Shown here one piece after another: positions 33,800 to 38,577 of a stretch of DNA of 38,577 nt. The stretch is taken from positions 1 through 38,577 of the forward strand of contig BAAFRX010000021.1 of the NCBI GenBank assembly GCA_045866275.1. The letters run 5' to 3'. A model generated the notes under the pieces. The model searched no databases, had not been told where the DNA came from, and saw only the letters and a program-made list of their open reading frames with translations. Numbering within the stretch: position 1 is the first letter of the stretch; the number at the start of each line of letters is the position of its first letter. A program made the translations under genes and the position numbers. This DNA comes from Sideroxyarcus sp045866275. GTDB taxonomy: Bacteria; Pseudomonadota; Gammaproteobacteria; Burkholderiales; Gallionellaceae.

Positions 33800-34006
33800 A
33801 TGAACGAGATCATGTTCGTCGTAGAAGAAGCACCGGAAGGCGGTCTGATCGCCCGCGCACTGGGTGAATCGATCTTCACCGAAGCGGATGACATCGAAAG
33901 CTTGCATCGGCAAGTGCGCGATGCGGTGCAGTGTCATTTCGATGAAGGTAAAGCCCCAAAGATCATCCGTCTGCATTTCACCCGCGAGGAAGTACTCGCC
34001 GTATGA
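33800..34006 (+). CDS. HicB-like antitoxin
   Basis: A 68-residue protein with a partial RNase H-like HicB fold: MNEIMFVVEEAPEGGLIARA, then FTEADDIESLHRQVRDAVQC and IIRLHFTREEVLAV. It lacks the extra C-terminal DNA-binding domain of larger HicB proteins. Proteins like this are sometimes misnamed 2-oxoisovalerate dehydrogenase subunit; nothing here supports that enzyme. Start at ATG 33800, with AAAGG upstream. Its stop overlaps the toxin start by 4 bases, so antitoxin comes first, the reverse of the common hicA-hicB order. Confidence 0.82.
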   Translation: MNEIMFVVEEAPEGGLIARALGESIFTEADDIESLHRQVRDAVQCHFDEGKAPKIIRLHFTREEVLAV

Positions 34007-34248
34007 AATTACCGCGCAATCTGAACGGTGCGCAACTCATCAAGTCGCTCGATCAACTCGGATATCGGCCCACCCGTCAATCCGGCAGTCATGTACGGGT
34101 CACTTGTTCACTTCCCAAAGAACACCATATCACCATCCATTTGCATGACCCGCTGCGTATCGGCACGCTGGCCGCCATCCTGGCCGAAGTCGCTTCGCAC
34201 CACTGCCTGTCCAGAGACAGGTTGATCGGGAAATTATTTGGCAAGTAG
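34003..34248 (+). CDS. HicA-like mRNA interferase toxin
   Basis: An 81-residue double-stranded-RNA-binding-fold toxin. Hallmarks are KSLDQLGYRPTRQSGSHVRV with the catalytic His30 in GSH, the HHITIHLHDPLRIGTLAAIL strand-helix, and LAEVASHHCLSRDRLIGKLF. HicA toxins cut mRNA and arrest growth unless bound by HicB. The frame and active-site His are intact. It is translationally coupled to the HicB-like gene and 12 bases before the DUF58 gene. Confidence 0.88.
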   Translation: MKLPRNLNGAQLIKSLDQLGYRPTRQSGSHVRVTCSLPKEHHITIHLHDPLRIGTLAAILAEVASHHCLSRDRLIGKLFGK

Positions 34249-34260
34249 GGGTCCTGCTCC

Positions 34261-35214
34261 GTGCCTCTCTCGCTAAAACAGAGATTCCGCAACTGGGCTT
34301 TCCGCCGCACGGTCGAAACCGGCACGGTGGTGCTCAACCAGCGCCGCATCTACATCCTGCCCACACGCCAGTTCTTCGGTTTTGGATTCGTGCTGGTGCT
34401 GATGTTGCTGGGCGACATCAATTACAACTTGAGCCTGGGCTATATGCTCACCTTCCTGCTCGCCACCAGCGGCGGGCTGACCCTGCTGTACGCCTTCCGC
34501 AATCTGGCGCAACTGGAAATCCATGCCGGACATATCGAGCCGGTGTTCGCCGGAGAGCAAGCGTGCTTTGTGTTCCATTTCAATAATCCCGGCACACTGG
34601 CACGGCATCAACTGCATCTGCACGACGATGACGGGCACAAAACCATTTTTGATCTGCCGCCGTCTGCCTCGACCCCGGTCGAACTGAGGCTCGCAGCGAC
34701 ACAGCGCGGCTGGCTGGACAGCGGGCGCCTGATCCTGGAAACACACTTCCCGCTCGGCCTGTTCAAAGCCTGGACCTACCTGCATTTCGACGTGCGCGCG
34801 CTGGTCTATCCCAAACCCGCCGCACCGCAGCCCTTGCCGGCCGCTTCGGCACAGGATGGCACGGGCAAAACCATGGCCCAAGGCGATGAAGATTTCTTCG
34901 GCCTGCGCAACTATGTGGCGGGCGATGCCCTGCCGCGCATCGCCTGGAAGGCGCTGGCGCGCGAGCAGGGGTTGCAGGTAAAACAGTTCGCGGCGCAGCA
35001 AGGTCAGGAATTGTGGCTGGACTGGTCGCAACTTCCCGACATCGCGCCCGAGCGCAAGCTGGAACTGCTCACGCGCTGGGTGCTGGATGCGGACGCGCAG
35101 GGTTTGCATTACGGATTGCGATTGCCGGATGGCGAGGTGATGCCGCAGCCAGGCACGGCGCATCGCGCGGAATGTTTGCGTCGGCTGGCATTGTTCGGAC
35201 ATAAGGAATCGTAA
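34261..35214 (+). CDS. DUF58 domain membrane protein
   Basis: A 317-residue protein. Two hydrophobic helices (about 38-80, FFGFGFVLVLMLLGDINYNL and LSLGYMLTFLLATSGGLTLL) are followed by a beta-rich region and the DUF58 segment with DEDFFGLRNYVAGDALPRIAWKALAR split by the strand. It starts with GTG 34261, with AGGGG about 13 bases upstream. DUF58 proteins accompany MoxR ATPases and TgpA transglutaminases in a conserved cluster of uncertain function, thought to act at the cell envelope. Confidence 0.9.
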   Translation: MPLSLKQRFRNWAFRRTVETGTVVLNQRRIYILPTRQFFGFGFVLVLMLLGDINYNLSLGYMLTFLLATSGGLTLLYAFRNLAQLEIHAGHIEPVFAGEQACFVFHFNNPGTLARHQLHLHDDDGHKTIFDLPPSASTPVELRLAATQRGWLDSGRLILETHFPLGLFKAWTYLHFDVRALVYPKPAAPQPLPAASAQDGTGKTMAQGDEDFFGLRNYVAGDALPRIAWKALAREQGLQVKQFAAQQGQELWLDWSQLPDIAPERKLELLTRWVLDADAQGLHYGLRLPDGEVMPQPGTAHRAECLRRLALFGHKES

Positions 35215-35241
35215 GATGAGGGCACTGCCTTCCAGTATCTC

Positions 35242-35364
35242 GTCATTCCCGCGCAAGCCGGAATCCAGCAATGAGAACAGCCCGCGAAGCGGACTAAACC
35301 TTGGTATTGACCCGCTGCGCGGGAATCATTCGAACAACTGGATTCCCGCCTGCACGGGAATGAC
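35242..35364. repeat. MITE-like element, copy 3
   Basis: About 123 bases between the DUF58 gene and tgpA. The left end is GTCATTCCCGCGCAAGCCGG and the right end CTGGATTCCC...GGGAATGAC. The inner stretch TTGGTATTGACCCGCTGCGC and AACAACTGGATT match copy 2. The tgpA start codons lie just 4 bases past the right end, so the element forms the tgpA leader. Confidence 0.85.
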
Positions 35365-35367
35365 TGA

Positions 35368-37470
35368 ATGATGAAACTCACCGCCCCGCTCATCTACGGC
35401 CTGATCGCCTGCATCCTGCTGGTCAGCGCCCCGCATGCCGCGCACCTGCCGCTGTGGGTCAGCGCAGAGTGCGGCGCGCTGTTGTTGTGGCGCGCCTATC
35501 TCACGCGCAGCGGCAAGGGACTGCCGCCGCGCTGGCTGCTGCTCGGCATCACCGTCGCCAGTGTCGCCGCCATCGCGCTCACGTTCCGCTCTCTGTTCGG
35601 GCGCGAGGTCGGCGTCACCCTGCTGATTCTGCTGTCCAGCCTCAAGCTGCTGGAGCTGCGTGCCGCACGCGATGCCACGGTGCTGGTCTATCTCTCCTGT
35701 TTCATCATCATCACCAATTTCTTCTACGCGCAGAGCATCCCCACCGCGCTGTTCATGCTTTTTACCTTGCTGGTCATTCTGGCGACCTGGATCCATCTGC
35801 ACACGGGCATGCTCGCGCTCAAGCCGCGATTGCGTATCGCTGGCTTGTTGCTGCTGCAGGCCATCCCGCTGTCGCTGATCCTGTTCGTGCTGTTCCCGCG
35901 CGTTCAGGGCCCGCTGTGGGGCCTGCCGCAAGACGCCTACGCCAGCAGCGGCCTGTCCGACACCATGTCGCCCGGCAGCATGAGCAAACTGTCGTTGAAC
36001 GATGCGGTGGCGTTCCGCGTGACGTTCGACGGAACCGTTCCGGCACGCGAGCAGATGTACTGGCGCGGCCCGGTGTTGTGGGATTTCGACGGCACCACCT
36101 GGACGCGGGGACGCCCCAACACGCTGCAAGCGCCCAGACTCGACGCTGCCTCCGCGCCGGTCAGCTATGCCGTCACGCTGGAGCCGCACAACAAACGCTG
36201 GCTGTTCGCGCTCGACATGCCGGGCAAACTTTCCATCACCGCCGACCTCGCGCCGGACTTCCAGTTGTTGAGCCGCAATCCGGTGAATGCGCGCATCCGT
36301 TATCAGGCCAGTTCCTTCCTGAACTATCGCGCCAATCCGGACGAGCCGCCGCAGCAGTTGCGGCGTGCCCTCGCCCTGCCGCGCGGCTTGAACCCGCAGG
36401 CACTGGCGCTCGCCAAAAGCCTGCGCGCAAAAGCGGAAAGCGTTCCCCCACCCCAACCCTCTGATGAAACTACTAGCCATTCGACTAAGCCCGCAAGCGG
36501 GCAAGTCGCTGGTTACCCCGGCGGGAGAGGGAGCAATCGACCTGAGGGGATTGATGAAATTTTGGTGCGCGAGGTCTTGCGGCATTTCAATCAGGGCGGT
36601 TTCGAGTACACGCTGGAACCGCCGCTGCTCGGCATGAACGGCATCGACGAGTTCCTGTTCCAGACCCGGCAAGGATTCTGCGAACACTATGCCGGCAGCT
36701 TCGTCTATCTGTTGCGTGCCGCCGGTGTGCCGGCGCGCGTGGTCACCGGCTATCAGGGCGGCGAATACAACGCGCTGGGGGATTACTACATCCTGCGTCA
36801 GGCCGATGCGCATGCCTGGGCGGAAGTATGGCTGGGCGAACGCGGTTGGGTACGCTACGACCCCACCGCCGCCATCGCACCGGCGCGCATCGAAAGCGGC
36901 CTGTCCGCCGCAGTCAGCAACCCCGCCGCCCTGCCCTTCATGGCGCGCAATCCGCCGCAATGGCTGCGTGAACTGCGCTTCAACTGGGATGCGCTGGCCA
37001 ACCAGTGGAACCAGTGGGTGCTGGGTTACAACCCGGAAACGCAGTTCGCCTTTCTCACCCGCCTCGGCATGGAGGACATCACCTGGCAGAAGATGGCACT
37101 CAACATGCTGGCGGGCATCTTCCTGCTGGTCGGCGTGTTCACCCTCATCCTGTTGCGGCGGTTGGTCGTGCGCAGCCACGACCCGGTGCAAACGGCCTGG
37201 CTCAAACTCTGCCGCAAACTGGAAAAGGCCGGGCTGCCCCGCGCGCAGCATGAGGGGGCGCTGGATTACGCGGCACGTGTCGGCGCAGCGCAACCGGAAC
37301 TGAACACAGCGATCCACGACTTCGCCCAAGACTATGTCGCGTTGCGTTACGCCGGAGAACAAAGCAAAGAGGGGCTGCTTGCATTCAAAGATGCGGTGCG
37401 TGCCTTCAGAGTCGGGAAAACGATTCAGCCACGGATCAACACAGATGAAACACGGATGAGAAACCAATAA
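35368..37470 (+). CDS. tgpA: TgpA-type transmembrane transglutaminase-like protein
   Basis: A 700-residue membrane protein. Five or six N-terminal helices (about 5-185) belong to DUF3488. A periplasmic transglutaminase-like domain follows, with C438 (RQGFCEHYAG), H482 (DAHAWAEVW) and D498 (RYDPTAA) as triad. Another helix lies at about 575-595, then a cytoplasmic DUF4129-type tail. About 35 residues (roughly 358-392), encoded by a repeat-like insertion, lie just before the transglutaminase domain. The last ~15 residues (QPRINTDETRMRNQ) come from another repeat. The start has tandem ATG codons 35368/35371. Substrate is unknown; a TgpA was linked to viability in Pseudomonas aeruginosa. Confidence 0.92.
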   Translation: MMKLTAPLIYGLIACILLVSAPHAAHLPLWVSAECGALLLWRAYLTRSGKGLPPRWLLLGITVASVAAIALTFRSLFGREVGVTLLILLSSLKLLELRAARDATVLVYLSCFIIITNFFYAQSIPTALFMLFTLLVILATWIHLHTGMLALKPRLRIAGLLLLQAIPLSLILFVLFPRVQGPLWGLPQDAYASSGLSDTMSPGSMSKLSLNDAVAFRVTFDGTVPAREQMYWRGPVLWDFDGTTWTRGRPNTLQAPRLDAASAPVSYAVTLEPHNKRWLFALDMPGKLSITADLAPDFQLLSRNPVNARIRYQASSFLNYRANPDEPPQQLRRALALPRGLNPQALALAKSLRAKAESVPPPQPSDETTSHSTKPASGQVAGYPGGRGSNRPEGIDEILVREVLRHFNQGGFEYTLEPPLLGMNGIDEFLFQTRQGFCEHYAGSFVYLLRAAGVPARVVTGYQGGEYNALGDYYILRQADAHAWAEVWLGERGWVRYDPTAAIAPARIESGLSAAVSNPAALPFMARNPPQWLRELRFNWDALANQWNQWVLGYNPETQFAFLTRLGMEDITWQKMALNMLAGIFLLVGVFTLILLRRLVVRSHDPVQTAWLKLCRKLEKAGLPRAQHEGALDYAARVGAAQPELNTAIHDFAQDYVALRYAGEQSKEGLLAFKDAVRAFRVGKTIQPRINTDETRMRNQ
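36441..36545. repeat. repeat-like insertion in frame within tgpA
   Basis: The stretch starts CCCCCACCCCAACCCTCT and ends GGCGGGAGAGGGAGC. It encloses the hairpin GCCCGC-AA-GCGGGC with flanking GAC/GTC. These are signatures of intergenic proteobacterial repeats. It adds about 35 codons (Pro, Ser, Gly-rich) without a stop. Borders are approximate. Confidence 0.6.
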
Positions 37471-37514
37471 GCAACTCCGGTCTTATCCGGGTTTCATCCG
37501 TGCCCATCCGTGGC
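37428..37514. repeat. CCACGGAT/ATCCGTGG inverted repeat
   Basis: The left arm, 37428-37460, carries GCCACGGATCAACACAGAT and CACGGATGAG. The right arm, 37490-37514, carries TTTCATCCGTGCCCATCCGTGGC. The tgpA stop TAA (37468-37470) lies in the loop, and the left arm encodes the PRINTDE-like tail of TgpA. It is the same family as the single arm at 14210-14239. Confidence 0.85.
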
Positions 37515-37537
37515 TAATGCCTTTAGCAGGTTCAAGC

Positions 37538-37543
37538 TATAAT
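37538..37543 (+). promoter_or_regulatory. -10 box for queD
   Basis: Consensus TATAAT, followed by CCGC as in the kinase promoter at 16105, lies 28 bases before the queD start codon. No recognisable -35 box. Confidence 0.5.
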
Positions 37544-37571
37544 CCGCGCCACTTTTACCCGGACACGCATC

Positions 37572-38024
37572 ATGCACATCACCCGCAGACTGGAATTCGA
37601 CGCCGGTCATCGCATCCCCAACCACGCCAGCCAGTGCAAGCATCTGCACGGCCACCGCTATGCGATCGAGATCACCCTGTCGGGCGATGTTGTCAGGACT
37701 GCGGGAGTTTCAGATGAAGGGATGGTGATGGATTTCACCGATGTGAAACGCATCGCCAAGGAGAAGGTCGTGGATGCGTGGGACCACGCGTTCCTGGTCT
37801 ATCGCAACGACACGGTGGTACTGGATTTCCTGAACACGCTGCCGCAACACAAGACCGTGGTACTGGAGGTGGTGCCGACAGCGGAGAACCTGGCGCGCGT
37901 GGCGTTCGAACGGCTCGATGCCGCCTATCAGGACACCTACGGCAACCATCTGCAACTGGAGCGCGTGCGCCTGTTCGAGACGCCCAACAACTGGGCGGAT
38001 TATTGCCGCTCGTTGTCGGACTGA
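37572..38024 (+). CDS. queD: 6-carboxy-5,6,7,8-tetrahydropterin synthase QueD
   Basis: Queuosine/7-deazaguanine pathway enzyme converting dihydroneopterin triphosphate to carboxytetrahydropterin. The 150 residues have zinc ligands H13 (FDAGHRI), H26 and H28 in CKHLHGHRY, catalytic C22, and VVPTAENLARVAFERL. The GMVMDFTDVKRI segment is a family hallmark. The stop TGA lies inside a palindromic repeat, so the C-terminal LSD residues may be repeat-derived. It has its own -10 box and is probably monocistronic. Confidence 0.94.
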   Translation: MHITRRLEFDAGHRIPNHASQCKHLHGHRYAIEITLSGDVVRTAGVSDEGMVMDFTDVKRIAKEKVVDAWDHAFLVYRNDTVVLDFLNTLPQHKTVVLEVVPTAENLARVAFERLDAAYQDTYGNHLQLERVRLFETPNNWADYCRSLSD

Positions 38025-38110
38025 AGTCCGACCCACAACCCGCCGTTCCCCGTGGGTCTGGTTTCAACCCGACATGGGATTGCACTGTCGGACTGAAGTC
38101 CGACCCACAA
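38014..38110. repeat. tripartite CGGACTGAAGTCCG repeat
   Basis: The 25 bases 38014-38038 and 38086-38110 are identical direct repeats (TGTCGGACTGAAGTCCGACC...), each holding a palindrome. A degenerate inverted copy lies between them (about 38052-38079). The first copy contains the queD stop codon. Same family as 22124-22186 and 30613-30670. Confidence 0.9.
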
Positions 38111-38128
38111 GAGCCGTGCGACGGATTT

Positions 38129-38461
38129 TTATACCTGCATGTTCATGATGTCGTTATAGGCCGCCACCATCCGGTTGCGCACCTGGACCGCAGTCTGAAA
38201 AGAGATGTTGGCTTTCTGCATGGCAATCATGGTGTCGGAGAGACTCACCTTGTCATCGCCCAGCACGAACGCCTGCTGCAGGGCGCCGGCCTCGCGTTGC
38301 GCCTGATTCACCCCGTCCAGAGAAGATTTCAGCACCGTGCCAAAATCCACGCTCCCGCCCGTCCCGGCAGCCGGGGTCGGCGATTGACCTTGCGCCACCG
38401 CAACGGCGGCGCGCATCTGCGCCAGCAGACCGTCCACGCCGGAAATTCCGTTCATGCCCAT
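38129..38461 (-). CDS. fliE: flagellar hook-basal body protein FliE
   Basis: Junction protein linking the MS ring to the rod. The 110 residues have a flexible Gly/Ala/Pro-rich N-terminus. The conserved C-terminal half reads FGTVLKSSLDGVNQAQREA, DDKVSLSDTMIAMQKANISF and TAVQVRNRMVAAYNDIMNMQV, the classic FliE end. Start at ATG 38459-38461 or 38453-38455; no close ribosome site is visible (GGGAGG is about 18 bases upstream). Read leftwards, it is separated from the late block by 12 kb and probably neighbours other basal-body genes outside the window. Confidence 0.96.
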   Translation of the reverse strand: MGMNGISGVDGLLAQMRAAVAVAQGQSPTPAAGTGGSVDFGTVLKSSLDGVNQAQREAGALQQAFVLGDDKVSLSDTMIAMQKANISFQTAVQVRNRMVAAYNDIMNMQV

Positions 38462-38577
38462 GATGCGCTTATATGGACGCCTCCCGGTTTAGCAAGAGAT
38501 TTGTCGTGTTTTGGTAAAACCAGAAATCGGCTGCAGTCTTATATCCGGCCTTGTTGCAAGCTGGACTTCTGCCTGCG

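Noticed and set aside
33800..34006. Possible identity as a 2-oxoisovalerate dehydrogenase subunit, a name often attached to such small proteins.
   Set aside because: It has 68 residues, no thiamine-diphosphate motif and a HicA gene directly coupled to it. HicB-like is far better supported.
35326..37467. A 713-codon open frame on the minus strand across tgpA.
   Set aside because: Antisense to an intact transglutaminase gene with visible catalytic residues; no domain recognisable in the antisense protein.
38462..38577. Possible sigma-54 promoter upstream of fliE.
   Set aside because: A TTGCT resembles the -12 element, but the GG expected at -24 is absent at the right spacing.

Overview
The window looks like a chromosomal segment of a GC-rich, motile, respiring betaproteobacterium, probably in or near the Nitrosomonadales/Gallionellaceae. 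That placement rests on gene order and protein style and is an inference. The gene order is sspB-sspA-petCBA, nif3, an HtrA protease, hinT and hisEIFAHBC, followed by flagellar genes and the thrC/hom/alaA group. No plasmid or phage backbone is visible. Most of the content is housekeeping, interrupted by several families of short palindromic repeats.

Region 1 (1-4852) begins with the tail of what may be an IS256-type transposase, lying beside the 3' end of a tmRNA gene (ssrA, minus strand, tag ANDEKYALAA). Upstream of ssrA on the same strand are a class III cyclase fused to a hemerythrin domain, a MupP/Gph-type HAD phosphatase, ubiG, and the stringent starvation pair sspA-sspB. SspB is the ClpXP adaptor for ssrA-tagged proteins, so tag and adaptor lie about 3 kb apart.

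Region 2 (4980-16038) carries the cytochrome bc1 operon (petA-petB-petC), a small periplasmic c-type cytochrome, a Nif3-like protein, a DegS-like protease and hinT. The late histidine genes follow, read leftwards as hisC-hisB-hisH-hisA-hisF-hisI-hisE. Repeats sit between hisI and hisF, between hisF and hisA, between hisH and hisB, and inside hisH.

Region 3 (16137-26625) reads rightwards. It holds a NarX-like sensor kinase with a degenerate receiver, its LuxR-type regulator and a GGDEF diguanylate cyclase. A flagellar late block follows: a sigma-28 promoter, fliC, flaG, fliD, fliS, fliT, a FliK-like gene, a short FlhB-like gene and a YcgR-type c-di-GMP receptor. Making and sensing of c-di-GMP thus bracket the filament genes.

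Region 4 (26632-31901, minus strand) has an AEC-type transporter, thrC, hom and alaA. Two copies of a MITE-like element of roughly 110-120 bp flank thrC.

Region 5 (32034-38024, plus strand) has an MTH938-like protein and a GIY-YIG nuclease gene enclosed by a 38-bp inverted repeat. Next come moxR, a HicB/HicA toxin-antitoxin pair, a DUF58 protein and a TgpA-type transglutaminase, then queD. fliE (minus strand) closes the window and probably opens another flagellar cluster beyond the edge.

The most notable features are the cyclase-hemerythrin fusion with one ligand histidine missing, the GIY-YIG cassette, the HicBA pair placed inside a moxR-DUF58-tgpA cluster, and palindromic repeats that have entered coding genes in frame or now supply their stop codons.
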